Shown here: positions 7,848-16,580 of the stretch, one piece after another
Position numbering within the stretch: the first letter of the stretch is position 1
Layout of the letters: every line of letters starts with the position of its first letter
NCBI GenBank assembly: GCA_949293325.1
Contig: CASFCZ010000093.1
Location: 1 to 44,267, forward strand
Direction of reading: 5' to 3'
DNA: 44,267 nucleotides
From: an uncultured Eubacteriales bacterium
GTDB lineage: Bacteria > Bacillota > Clostridia > Lachnospirales > CAG-274
Made by a program: the position numbers and the translations under genes
Notes under the pieces: generated by a model
Told to the model about the DNA's origin: nothing
Seen by the model: only the letters and a program-made list of their open reading frames with translations
Database searches by the model: none

Positions 7848-8711
7848 TTACTCCTTAACAGCACCCATAGTAACACCAGTCATAAAGTACTTCTGGCAGA
7901 ATGGGTAGATAAACATGAATGGTACAATAGATACGATAACCGCAGCACTTTGTAAGGTCTTCATATTGATTGTCATACCATCCATACTATCTGTCTTATC
8001 GGCAAACAGATCTCTCAGTCTGTACTGGAAGTTATACTTATCTACATCAGAGATATAAATAACGTAGTGGAAGTATTCGCTCCATGCAGCAACTGCAAAG
8101 AAAAGACCGATAGATGCAAGAGCAGCCTTTGAAAGTGGTAAAGCAATCCTTAAGAAAGTACCCATAGGAGTACAACCATCTATTTCGGCTGCCTCGAACA
8201 AACTCTCTGGGAGCTGTTCAAAGAAACTACGCATCAGAACGAAGTTGTAAACGTTAACTGATACAGTTAATATTACTGACCAGAGGGAGTCAATAAGACC
8301 TACCTGCTTGATAACAAGGTATGTAGGAATAAGACCACCGTTAAAGATCATGGTGAAAAGTAAGAGATAACCAAACACCTTAACACCCGGCATTTCCTTC
8401 TGGATAAGTACGTAAGCACTGATTGTAGAAAGTGCAAGACCTACAAAAGTAGTCATCAAAGTTGTATAAACAGATATAATCAATGGTGTTCTTAAGTAAG
8501 ATCTTGTAAAAATATACTGGTATGCGATCGGATCAAACTCATCTGGTATAAGCTGAAGACCATATACAGTCTTATTCATCAGAGAATCCGCCAAAACCTT
8601 AAGGATTGGCACAATCATGCAAACCATAAGGGCAATAAAGAACAGGGTATTGAAGATTACGAATACCGCACGAGCCCTATATCCTTTTTGAAAACTAAAT
8701 TTAGTACTCAT
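7848..8711 (-). CDS. Carbohydrate ABC transporter permease (LplC/YtcP type)
   Basis: 287-residue inner permease of a CUT1-family sugar importer, of the class with LplC and YtcP. About six membrane spans begin near residue 17. The cytoplasmic EAA loop that contacts the ATPase is at about 173-194 (EAAEIDGCTPMGTFLRIALP). The C-terminus, with FCQKYFMTGVTMGAVKE, is the standard ending of this class. It is the third gene of a three-gene operon and starts 17 bases after the first permease. No ATPase gene is present; in this class a shared MsmX-like ATPase encoded elsewhere usually powers several importers. The substrate is probably an oligosaccharide, not determinable here. Confidence 0.93.
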   Translation of the reverse strand: MSTKFSFQKGYRARAVFVIFNTLFFIALMVCMIVPILKVLADSLMNKTVYGLQLIPDEFDPIAYQYIFTRSYLRTPLIISVYTTLMTTFVGLALSTISAYVLIQKEMPGVKVFGYLLLFTMIFNGGLIPTYLVIKQVGLIDSLWSVILTVSVNVYNFVLMRSFFEQLPESLFEAAEIDGCTPMGTFLRIALPLSKAALASIGLFFAVAAWSEYFHYVIYISDVDKYNFQYRLRDLFADKTDSMDGMTINMKTLQSAAVIVSIVPFMFIYPFCQKYFMTGVTMGAVKE

Positions 8712-8728
8712 ACATCAAATCTCCTTTC

Positions 8729-9739
8729 TTATACAATACCCTGACCTCTAACCTTCTTGCTGACAATATCAGAAGCGGTTACAAGGATAAGAGATACAAC
8801 TGACTTGAACAAGCCGATAGCCGTTGAATATCCATAATCAGGAGCTGCAGAAGCAAGACCTACACGATATGTGTAGCACTGGATAACATCAGATACAGCA
8901 TATACAAGATCGTTGTAGAATACGAAGACTGATTCGAATACGTTCATAACCTTTGCAAGGTTAAGGATGAATACAATAAGAATAGTATTCGTAAGACTTG
9001 GAAGAGTAATATACCAAGTCTGCTTTAATCTACCTGCACCATCAATCTCAGCAGCTTCATAAAGATCTGGGCTGATACCTGAAAGAGCAGCAAGATAAAT
9101 AATAGTACCCCAACCTGTTTCCTTCCATCTGTTTGCTATGTACCAAACACCTCTCCAAGTCTTTGTACTTGACAGGAAAGCTACAGGCTCATCAATAATA
9201 CCAACTTTTAATAAAATAGCGTTGATAAAACCAACTGTTGTGCTGTCGGCACCTGTTGAGTCAGCACCTGCTGAAAGGAGCAGTGTGAAGATAGACGCTA
9301 CTACTACCCATGATAAGAAGTGAGGCAAGTAGAGAACTGTCTGAACAAACTTTTTACCCCATGCATGCTGAATTTCATTGATCATAAGAGCAATTACAAC
9401 TGAACATACCATGGAAAGCATAAGGTTTACCAAACTTAGGATCAGAGTATTCTTTAAAGACTGGATAAAGAATGAGTCTGAAATAAGTCTTTCAAAGTTT
9501 GCAAAACCTACAGAATAATCAGGTCCCTGACCTGAAGCAATCTGTCTAAGTCCGTACTGAGAAAACGCATATCTGATACCTAACATAGGCCAGTAATGGA
9601 AAACGAAAAGTACGGCAAGTACTGGTAATGACATTATGTAAAAATATCTGTATTTATATGCCCTTATCCAGAGGCTTGGTTTTTTAATTACGATACTATC
9701 GTAATCAACAGTGCCGGTTGTCTTAGACTCATCTGCCAT
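8729..9739 (-). CDS. Carbohydrate ABC transporter permease (LplB/YtcQ-partner type)
   Basis: 336-residue permease, partner of the following one in the heterodimeric channel. A polar N-terminus is followed by the first span (near residues 35-48), the HYWPMLGIRYAFSQY segment common to LplB-like proteins, and the EAA loop EAAEIDGAGRLKQTWYITLP at about 228-249. ATG at 9739 is preferred because AAAGGG stands eight bases before it; an in-frame GTG at 9748 is too close to that site. It lies between the lipoprotein gene and the second permease. A run of Ala, Asp, Ser and Thr near residues 158-168 (GADSTGADSTT) is a small tandem duplication in a loop. Confidence 0.93.
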   Translation of the reverse strand: MADESKTTGTVDYDSIVIKKPSLWIRAYKYRYFYIMSLPVLAVLFVFHYWPMLGIRYAFSQYGLRQIASGQGPDYSVGFANFERLISDSFFIQSLKNTLILSLVNLMLSMVCSVVIALMINEIQHAWGKKFVQTVLYLPHFLSWVVVASIFTLLLSAGADSTGADSTTVGFINAILLKVGIIDEPVAFLSSTKTWRGVWYIANRWKETGWGTIIYLAALSGISPDLYEAAEIDGAGRLKQTWYITLPSLTNTILIVFILNLAKVMNVFESVFVFYNDLVYAVSDVIQCYTYRVGLASAAPDYGYSTAIGLFKSVVSLILVTASDIVSKKVRGQGIV

Positions 9740-9834
9740 TGATTTCACCCTTTCAATAAATATTTGAGGGTGCTTTAAGTGCTTAAGCCCAAAGCACCCC
9801 GAAATTTAACAGATAAATTTAATAAAATTAAATA

Positions 9835-11313
9835 TTATTCACCGCCGTTAAGGTCAGCAAGGATAGCTTCTACATAACCGGAAGCCCTTGTATTATAATC
9901 CTCAAGACCTTCGTCTACAGATACGTTACCATGAACAACATTTGCAAGAACCTCACCCTTTACAGTGTTAAGGTTAGCAAGGTTTTCAGAGATAACATCT
10001 GATGTAAGTGGAAGTGGAGCAAATACTCTGTCAGCCTCAAATGTTGCAAGAGAAGAATAAATTCTCTCATCAAGCTGGATAGGATCATCCCACTGGGTAA
10101 TAGAAAGCTCAGGAGCATAGAATGACTTTTCAACAAGAGTTTCTGGGTTAGCCTTGTAACCAAGAGCCTCAACTGTACCATCTTCATTAACCTTGTAGTG
10201 TATATCCTCAACACCGTGAGTAAAGAGCATCTGACCCTCACCACCGTCATGTGAATACATTATAAAGTACTTAAAGATACCTGCTGGATTATCAGCAGCT
10301 GCAGTAATAACCATTGCGGTTGGAACACGCTCAATATACTTGCATTCTTCAATAGCAGGCATAGCAGTAAGCTTAGCATTAGCATCAGCATTCTGTACGT
10401 TATCCTCAAGCTTCTGAGCCCAAGAACCTGCCCAGTAGTTCATAACACCTACAAGACCTGAATAAAGTTTATCACGGCATGTAGAGGTCTTGTTTGTAAC
10501 GATCTCTGCATCAATAAGACCTTCCTGATATGCATCACGCATTCTCTGAAGAGCATCCTTAAAGTTTTCCTGTGCAAAACCATCAATATACTTACCTGAA
10601 GCTTCGTCATAAACAAAGTCAGGAGAAGCATCCTGATAGAACTCTCTTAAGTAAATCTCATAAGGAGTTTCGTTATTGTTCATGAAACCTGCAGCTGTAT
10701 AAGGGATAGTACCTTCTCCTCTGCTCTTGAAAGTTCTGAGCATGTTAATGAACTCATCATAATTTGTAGGAAGTGCAAGACCTGCTTCATCAAGCCAATC
10801 CTGTCTTACATAAGTAACTGTACCGTTACCCTTTGCCATAGGGAAACCATAGAGACGACCATCAATTCTGAGAGCGTCAACATAGTCCTCATCAATAATA
10901 TTCTTGCAGTTTTCAGTAGTCTGATCCCATGCATCTGTCATATCCCAAAGAACACCTGTATTAGCAAACTCAGGATAGTAAGTTGAACCAACTTCAATTA
11001 CGTTAGCAGGTGTACCACTTGCAAATGAAAGGGTAACCTTTTCGTAGTAGTTGTTGTGGTCAGGCTGTTCGATGGAAAGCTTAATGCCTGTGTTTTCCTC
11101 ATACTTATCAGCTACATCTGACTGACCATTTTCAGCTGTGATGATAGTATCCATCATAACTGTAATCTCTTCAGGCTTTTCAGGGTTTGCAAGATCAGCA
11201 GTATCTGTAGTTCCTCCCTGATCAGAAGAACCGCCACCACATGCAGCAATACCAGATACCATTACGATAGATAAGCTGAGAGCGGCAGCTTTTCTAACAA
11301 AATTTTTCTTCAT
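9835..11313 (-). CDS. Sugar ABC transporter substrate-binding lipoprotein
   Basis: 492-residue extracellular binding protein. The signal is of lipoprotein type: MKKNFVRKAA, a hydrophobic stretch, and lipobox SGIAA-C with the acylated cysteine at residue 25, then a GS/D-rich linker. The mature part begins with PEEITVMMDT and has the two-lobed pattern of CUT1 binding proteins (LYGFPMAKGNGTVTYVRQDW, FINMLRTFKSRGEG). The length fits the YtcQ/LipO group, which is larger than maltose-type proteins. ATG at 11313 has AAGGAGG seven bases upstream; the open frame continues to 11454 but the added residues lack any signal. First gene of the operon, so it is expected to be the most abundant product. Confidence 0.92.
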   Translation of the reverse strand: MKKNFVRKAAALSLSIVMVSGIAACGGGSSDQGGTTDTADLANPEKPEEITVMMDTIITAENGQSDVADKYEENTGIKLSIEQPDHNNYYEKVTLSFASGTPANVIEVGSTYYPEFANTGVLWDMTDAWDQTTENCKNIIDEDYVDALRIDGRLYGFPMAKGNGTVTYVRQDWLDEAGLALPTNYDEFINMLRTFKSRGEGTIPYTAAGFMNNNETPYEIYLREFYQDASPDFVYDEASGKYIDGFAQENFKDALQRMRDAYQEGLIDAEIVTNKTSTCRDKLYSGLVGVMNYWAGSWAQKLEDNVQNADANAKLTAMPAIEECKYIERVPTAMVITAAADNPAGIFKYFIMYSHDGGEGQMLFTHGVEDIHYKVNEDGTVEALGYKANPETLVEKSFYAPELSITQWDDPIQLDERIYSSLATFEADRVFAPLPLTSDVISENLANLNTVKGEVLANVVHGNVSVDEGLEDYNTRASGYVEAILADLNGGE

Positions 11314-11355
11314 GGAAATCCTCCTTCTTAAATAGGTTATATTGTATAGTTTTCT

Positions 11356-11383
11356 TTCGCACGAAAATGGTTTTTCTGTGCAA
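11356..11383. promoter_or_regulatory. Palindromic operator candidate in the sugar transporter leader
   Basis: Imperfect inverted repeat with arms GCACGAAAA (11359-11367) and TTTTCTGTGC (11372-11381), one unpaired base, extended by flanking TTCG/AAA. It begins about 18 bases downstream of the -10 at 11401-11406, a place where a bound repressor would block transcription. It could equally fold as an RNA hairpin in the leader. Confidence 0.4.
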
Positions 11384-11400
11384 ATGTTTAACCTAATAAT

Positions 11401-11429
11401 AGGATAACGTTTTTTTACCAATTTGTAAA
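11401..11429 (-). promoter_or_regulatory. Probable promoter of the sugar ABC operon (proximal)
   Basis: Minus-strand -35 TTTACA (11429-11424, five of six), 17-base spacer, -10 TATCCT (11406-11401, four of six). It gives a leader of about 80 bases. Confidence 0.5.
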
Positions 11430-11567
11430 GAGTATTTTTTGTGAAATCCGTCATTTTTTATGATTTTTTGTAAAAAAAAGCCGATTTTTCAGTAAAACTC
11501 TCGTCATTTTATTAAAAAAACATTAAAACTATTAAGAGATTAAAAAAAATTTATTAACCCTTGATTA

Positions 11568-11597
11568 ATTATAACACAAAACAACCTGTCTTTACAA
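11568..11597 (-). promoter_or_regulatory. Possible distal promoter of the sugar ABC operon
   Basis: Minus-strand -35 TTGTAA (11597-11592), 18-base spacer, -10 TATAAT (11573-11568, perfect). It would give a leader of about 250 bases. The rest of 11430-11720 is AT-rich with T-runs, and I see no gene or clear terminator in it. Confidence 0.4.
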
Positions 11598-11720
11598 GTG
11601 TTTTTTTTATTTTTATTAAGCATTTTTACCAATCAAACATAAATTACACTGTTAAAAACTTGGCAATATTTTCAGTAGTATAGGCACTATGCACAATTAT
11701 CAAGAAAACATCCCTTTGGT

Positions 11721-12989
11721 TTATTTTACCAATATATCTCTCCAACCTGTCACATTGCACTCTCCTTTGGCACCATTACCTACAGCAGATACGTTACCAT
11801 CACTTTTAAGAGCAAGGATATGATTTGCCCCACAGGTTATATACAGAGAATCCCGAAGATTGTCCGGGAGACTGCTTGTTGAAAGCACCTGTCCGTCTGC
11901 CTTGATTGCAACCACATAACAGTTGCCTGCTGCAATACTCCTGATTTGATCCCAGCTGTTAAATTCTTCTGATGTAATATCACCCGCCACCTTTACGGTA
12001 CCATCTTTACAAAGCCCACAAAGAGTGTATTGAGTTGCTGCCAGGTCTGAGATGTTCTGCCATTGTAAAACCTCAGAAAGCTTGTTTGTATTTCCTGTAA
12101 GCACGACACTGCCGTCGGATTTAAGGGCTGCAGCATATTCACCGCCTCCCACTATCTTAACTATATTGGTAAATCTGTCATTTGAAACATTACACTGACC
12201 ATAGGCATTATCTCCGGTGGCAACCACACTGCCGTCATCACGGATACCATAGCTGGTATTACCTGCTGCATAAATATATATAATATTATGCCAGTCCTCC
12301 ACATTACATTGTCCATATCCGTTATTGCCTGCTGCTACGACACTGCCGTCTTCACACAATCCCAAGGTATGGTTCGCTCCGGCACTTACAGATGTGATGC
12401 CGTTCCAATACTCAACATCACATTGTCCATAGGTATTGTCACCCACTGCAAGTACTCTCCCTATTGAATTGACTGCAATACTATGGCTGTTACCCGTTGA
12501 TATAAGTCCTTCACCGCTTCCTATATATCTATTTATAATATCGGTACTATCGCGGTAGTCTTTAATAGCACTATATTGTACCAGTGCAAGTCCCACTTTA
12601 TCGTCAGAAAGTAACTGCCCCGCCTTCCTGTATTGACATTCCTTTATCATTTCATCGGAATCCTTGTATCCTTTCATACTTTCAAATGAAGCAATGGCAT
12701 TGTCAAGCTGACCCTCTTCCATCATGTCCACAGCTGACGCATAGCTGTGCATAGGCTTAATAACCTTTACTGCTATAAATGAAGCCGAACATAGCACAAT
12801 CAAAACCAGAACAAACAGTAAATTTTCCAACTTACCTGTACGTTTCTTTTCACCTTCAGGTGTACTATCCGCAACAGCATTTGCAAGTATGTCTTCCTTA
12901 AGCTTTTCATTGTCCTTTATGACCTGCTCCATTTTTTCAAGTTCTTCAAGAGATTCCTTTCTCAGCTTTTCTCCGACATTTTCCTCCAT
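11721..12989 (-). CDS. Membrane-anchored protein with RCC1-type repeats
   Basis: 422 residues in three parts. Residues 1-54 are cytoplasmic, charged and predicted coiled coil. One membrane span covers about 55-75. Residues 80-155 hold two short helical repeats (MKGYKDSDEMIKECQYR and IKDYRDSTDIINRY) resembling the small TPR-like YKDS repeats of clostridial membrane proteins. From about 166 on there are repeated blades with motifs such as VLAVGDNTYGQC, VVAAGNNGYGQC and VVATGDNAYGQC, and the late degenerate VSAVGNGAKGEC, which match the RCC1/BNR-like beta-propeller. The propeller should face outside. It starts 13 bases after the 90-residue gene and closes the ruvAB operon. No function is known; RCC1 propellers usually bind proteins. 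No clear terminator follows. Confidence 0.8.
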   Translation of the reverse strand: MEENVGEKLRKESLEELEKMEQVIKDNEKLKEDILANAVADSTPEGEKKRTGKLENLLFVLVLIVLCSASFIAVKVIKPMHSYASAVDMMEEGQLDNAIASFESMKGYKDSDEMIKECQYRKAGQLLSDDKVGLALVQYSAIKDYRDSTDIINRYIGSGEGLISTGNSHSIAVNSIGRVLAVGDNTYGQCDVEYWNGITSVSAGANHTLGLCEDGSVVAAGNNGYGQCNVEDWHNIIYIYAAGNTSYGIRDDGSVVATGDNAYGQCNVSNDRFTNIVKIVGGGEYAAALKSDGSVVLTGNTNKLSEVLQWQNISDLAATQYTLCGLCKDGTVKVAGDITSEEFNSWDQIRSIAAGNCYVVAIKADGQVLSTSSLPDNLRDSLYITCGANHILALKSDGNVSAVGNGAKGECNVTGWRDILVK

Positions 12990-13001
12990 GTCAAATCCCC
13001 C

Positions 13002-13274
13002 TTAACGGAAGTTTTTCCAATATTCCTCTTCCTTATTGTTCTCAACTGCCTCAAGATACTCATCCACTATATCAAATACAGCACTTTCATCTTCTATGCA
13101 GTAGTAACATAACTTGCCCTTTTCAATAATATTAGGCTTTTTTATGGTTTTGTCCTTAATCCAGATATTAAATTTACGTTCCCATTCCTCTGCCTTGCTC
13201 TCTCCAAGCTGTTCATAACAGAGTATTTCCTCTTTAACCTCAAATACCAGTTCGTTAACACTCATTTTTATCAT
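13002..13274 (-). CDS. Small acidic protein of unknown function, coupled to ruvB
   Basis: 90 residues, soluble, rich in Glu and Lys, with no signal peptide or membrane span. One CYYC pair lies near the middle ([10 protein letters not shown]). I do not recognise a family. ATG at 13274 overlaps the ruvB stop (ATGA), and the site GGAGG lies nine bases upstream inside ruvB, so translation is very probably coupled. Codon use and the strong start signal support a real gene. It lies directly between ruvB and the RCC1-type protein. Confidence 0.7.
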   Translation of the reverse strand: MIKMSVNELVFEVKEEILCYEQLGESKAEEWERKFNIWIKDKTIKKPNIIEKGKLCYYCIEDESAVFDIVDEYLEAVENNKEEEYWKNFR

Positions 13275-14281
13275 TTGTCGTTACCTCCGAGATATTTTAA
13301 TCCAAAATGTTCATAGCCGGCCTCTGTCACTACTCTGCCCGTAGGTGTCCTTTTTATAAACCCAAGCTGTATTAAATATGGTTCATACACATCCTCTATG
13401 GTGTCAGGCTCCTCACCAATAGAAACAGAAAGTGTGTTAAGTCCCACCGGACCGCCTCCGAATTTTTCTATCATAGCAAGCAGCATGGTTCTGTCAGTCA
13501 TATCAAGGCCAAGTGAATCTATCTCAAGTATATCAAGACTTTCCTTTGCCACATTGCCTGTTATTACACCGCTGTGTCTGACCTGAGCAAAATCCCTAAC
13601 CCTCTTTAAAAGTCTGTTGGCTATACGTGGAGTACCCCTTGACCTTAAGGCAAGTTCATTTGCACCATCCTCATCAATAGGTATATTCAACACTCGTGCC
13701 GATCGGAAAATAATTTTTTTCAGATCCTCAGGAGTATACAATTCAAGCCTACTTATAACTCCGAACCTGTCCCTTAACGGAGCAGAAAGCAAGCCACTCC
13801 TTGTAGTTGCTCCCACAAGAGTAAACCTTGGCAGATCTATTCTTATACTTTTAGCTGCTGGTCCCTTTCCTATAACTATATCAAGGACAAAGTCCTCCAT
13901 CGCCGGATAAAGGACTTCTTCAACTAATTTACCCAGCCTGTGTATCTCATCAATAAACAATATGTCCCCTTCATTAAGATTATTCAGAACGGCAGCCATA
14001 TCCCCGGGGCGTTCTATTGCAGGTCCCGAAGTAACCTTAATACCGGCTCCCATTTCATTGGCTATTATATTTGATAAGGTTGTTTTTCCCAATCCCGGTG
14101 GTCCGTATAAAAGTACATGATCCAGCGGTTCTCCCCTTTTTTTTGCAGCCTCAATATACACCTTCAGGTTTTCCTTGACCTTAGTTTGTCCAATATAGCT
14201 GTCAAGGTTTTGGGGACGCAAAACAAGCTCATTATCCCTGTCCTCATTAAGGCTATCCGTAGTTATTATCCTGTCTGCCAT
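13271..14281 (-). CDS. ruvB: Holliday junction branch migration ATPase RuvB
   Basis: 336-residue AAA+ motor that pumps DNA through the RuvA-bound Holliday junction during recombinational repair. Walker [10 protein letters not shown] is at about 60-68, Walker B FIDEIH at 109-114, the sensor segment GATTRSGLL at 158-166, and the conserved arginine in PLRDRFG near 170. The C-terminal winged helix ends with the [12 protein letters not shown] segment usual for RuvB. ATG at 14281 (MADRI) follows AGGTGA, and is preferred over an upstream in-frame start that would run into ruvA. It follows ruvA by four bases. Confidence 0.97.
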   Translation of the reverse strand: MADRIITTDSLNEDRDNELVLRPQNLDSYIGQTKVKENLKVYIEAAKKRGEPLDHVLLYGPPGLGKTTLSNIIANEMGAGIKVTSGPAIERPGDMAAVLNNLNEGDILFIDEIHRLGKLVEEVLYPAMEDFVLDIVIGKGPAAKSIRIDLPRFTLVGATTRSGLLSAPLRDRFGVISRLELYTPEDLKKIIFRSARVLNIPIDEDGANELALRSRGTPRIANRLLKRVRDFAQVRHSGVITGNVAKESLDILEIDSLGLDMTDRTMLLAMIEKFGGGPVGLNTLSVSIGEEPDTIEDVYEPYLIQLGFIKRTPTGRVVTEAGYEHFGLKYLGGNDK

Positions 14282-14285
14282 TATT

Positions 14286-14885
14286 TCACCTGCCCAGTAC
14301 CTTGAGTGCAAGACTTATTGTTTTTTCCGCAGTCATACCATCAATATAAACAGCATCTACAGCCTTGACAGCCTCCGACTTGCTAAAGCCCAATACCTCA
14401 AGTGCCTGTACCGCCTCACCCTTTTCTCCACTATCCGATACGGATAATGAAATACCCAGGCTTTTCTCATCAATAGCTTGGGAGGAGTCAAGTTTATCCT
14501 TAAGCTCCAGAACTATACGTTGGGCTGTCTTTTTTCCTATTCCCGGTGCATTACTCAATGTCTTTATATCATCCGTCAACACTGCCATTACAAATTGAGA
14601 TGGACTCAGACTTCCCAGAATACCCAGAGCACCTTTAGGTCCGATACCGCTTACACCTATAATTGAATTAAACAGCTCAAGCTCCTCCATTGAAGCAAAG
14701 CCGTACAAAGCTATGCCGTTGTCACTTACACTCATATATGTATATATACACACTTCCTCACCTATACCCTGTAAGGAAGATGCAGTTTTTGGGGATACTG
14801 CTATATTATAGCCTATTCCGCCATTATCCACTATTATATACTCTTGGGAAATATATTTCAAGAGTCCGCTTATATAACTGATCAC
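14286..14885 (-). CDS. ruvA: Holliday junction DNA-binding protein RuvA
   Basis: 199 residues, normal RuvA length. The N-terminal OB fold (MISYISGLL, then [10 protein letters not shown]) is followed by two helix-hairpin-helix motifs, [14 protein letters not shown] (about 77-90) and [17 protein letters not shown] (about 112-128). A C-terminal three-helix domain ([19 protein letters not shown]) contacts RuvB. The tetramer holds the junction in a square-planar form for RuvB. The start is GTG at 14885 with AGGAGG seven bases before it, and it overlaps the stop of the Hsp70 gene (GTGA). RuvAB is thus translationally coupled to a chaperone gene, which is not its usual company (ruvC is absent). Confidence 0.97.
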   Translation of the reverse strand: MISYISGLLKYISQEYIIVDNGGIGYNIAVSPKTASSLQGIGEEVCIYTYMSVSDNGIALYGFASMEELELFNSIIGVSGIGPKGALGILGSLSPSQFVMAVLTDDIKTLSNAPGIGKKTAQRIVLELKDKLDSSQAIDEKSLGISLSVSDSGEKGEAVQALEVLGFSKSEAVKAVDAVYIDGMTAEKTISLALKVLGR

Positions 14886-16576
14886 AAGTAATCCTCCTCC
14901 AGAGTTCTCATAAGTGTATTAAGCTCCTTTAACGCCTCTCCCGTAAGTTCATCATCCCTCTTGTCAAGGGCATTTTCAAACTTGCGCACAGCAAGCTCCA
15001 GGCTAAAGCGTGCATCTCCTGTAAGCTCCTCATACAGTCTGTCTGCCTTTGCAAGTACAAGCCTGTTTGCCTCCTGCTCTCTTGGCGGTATTTTAAGGTA
15101 ACTGAGTTCTTTCATTCGTGCTGCGATTTCCTCATCTGTCATATCAAGCTCCTGACCTTTGATTATCTTTGACACCTTTTTACCTGTTGATACGGTCTTT
15201 ACCTCCACCTCGAGTATTGAATTTATATCATAAGTATAAGTAACGTCCACAGCCTCTTCCCCTGCCTTATTACGTGGTACGGTAATATTAAGTTCACCAA
15301 GCTTAACATTATTTTCCGCGTATCGGCTCTCACCCTGGAGTACATTTACACAAATACGACTTTGATTATCCCTTATGGTATACAATCTTTCGGTTCTGCT
15401 TGCAGGGATAACAGTATTCCGTTCAATAATAGGGCAGTAATGTCCCCCCTCAAAGAAGCCGCCGTCCGTTTCCACTGAAACCTCCGTACCCAAAGTAAAT
15501 GGGCAAACATCAGTAAGTACTATCTCACGTACATCATCATTTCTCTCCTTAATGGCACTTTGTATAGCAGCACCCAGTGCAACTGCCTCATCAGGATTGA
15601 CATCATTCCTGGGAAACTGTTCGAAAAGCCTTGTCATAAACCTTTGTATAACAGGCAGCCTTGTAGCACCTCCTACAGGTATGACCATATCTATATCCTT
15701 AAGGCGTATCCTGGCATCTGTAAGACTACGCCTTACCGGTTTTCTTATCCTTTCAAGGAGTTCCTTACAATTTTCTCCGTACTCATCCTCATCTATATCA
15801 CTTACATATTCCCTGCCGCCAATGGTACAGCTTATTCTGTGATCTCCTCCCCGGGAAAAACTGAGTTTACATCTTTCGGCACTACGTCTTAAAGCAGTCT
15901 TTTCCCTTATATCAAGATCATCCTCATTAAGAGAATGCTGATGAAGAAACATATCGGATAATACCCTTGTAAAATCCTCTCCACCAAGAAAATTATCCCC
16001 TGCAACAGCTCTGACCTCAATTATATTACCGCAAAGCTCCAGAACCGAAATATCAAAAGTTCCACCACCAAGATCAAACACAAGAAACTTTGTATTATCC
16101 TTCCTGTGATATATACCATAGGATATGGCAGCTGCCGTAGGCTCACTTATAATTCGTTCAACCTTAAGCCCCGCAAGCTCGCCTGCGCGTTTTACTGCAC
16201 GACGCCGTACGTCGTTAAAATATGCCGGCACACTTATAACAGCCTCCGTTACCTGCTGGCCAAGGTATGTTTCCGCATCCTCCTTAAGATATTTGAGTAC
16301 AAGTGCAGACAGATCCTCAGCAGTAAACTCTTTGTTGCCCAGTCTGAATTTCTTACCGCTGCCCATACTTCTTTTGAATACTGAGGAGGCTGTATCAGGA
16401 TACCTTTGCATACGTTCCCATGCCAGTTCTCCTACCAGTACCTCACCATTATCATCAATGGCAACCACCGACTTTGTAAGATAATCTCCCACTCTGTTTG
16501 GTATCAACTGTGGTTTGCCATTCATAAATATGGCAGCAAGGGAATTAGTAGTTCCCAAATCTATTCCTATTATCAT
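14882..16576 (-). CDS. Hsp70 family protein, HscC-like
   Basis: 564-residue Hsp70, shorter than DnaK (about 610-640). The ATPase domain has GIDLGTTNS near 4-12, SVPAYFND near 115-122, EPTAAA at 145-150, the second phosphate loop DLGGGTFD at 168-175 and VGGATRLP at 301-308. The substrate-binding domain starts at about 370; the C-terminal lid is short, without the GGMGG-type tail of DnaK. This matches the HscC subgroup, which in E. coli works with specialised J proteins rather than DnaJ/GrpE. It is directly downstream of a giant J-like/TPR protein (4-base gap), which is its likely partner. ATG is at 16576. Substrate unknown. Confidence 0.9.
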   Translation of the reverse strand: MIIGIDLGTTNSLAAIFMNGKPQLIPNRVGDYLTKSVVAIDDNGEVLVGELAWERMQRYPDTASSVFKRSMGSGKKFRLGNKEFTAEDLSALVLKYLKEDAETYLGQQVTEAVISVPAYFNDVRRRAVKRAGELAGLKVERIISEPTAAAISYGIYHRKDNTKFLVFDLGGGTFDISVLELCGNIIEVRAVAGDNFLGGEDFTRVLSDMFLHQHSLNEDDLDIREKTALRRSAERCKLSFSRGGDHRISCTIGGREYVSDIDEDEYGENCKELLERIRKPVRRSLTDARIRLKDIDMVIPVGGATRLPVIQRFMTRLFEQFPRNDVNPDEAVALGAAIQSAIKERNDDVREIVLTDVCPFTLGTEVSVETDGGFFEGGHYCPIIERNTVIPASRTERLYTIRDNQSRICVNVLQGESRYAENNVKLGELNITVPRNKAGEEAVDVTYTYDINSILEVEVKTVSTGKKVSKIIKGQELDMTDEEIAARMKELSYLKIPPREQEANRLVLAKADRLYEELTGDARFSLELAVRKFENALDKRDDELTGEALKELNTLMRTLEEDYL

Positions 16577-16580
16577 TCAA

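Noticed and set aside
11314-11454. N-terminal extension of the sugar-binding lipoprotein to an ATG at 11454
   Set aside because: It would place 47 residues before a perfect lipoprotein signal and would cover the ribosome binding site and promoter.
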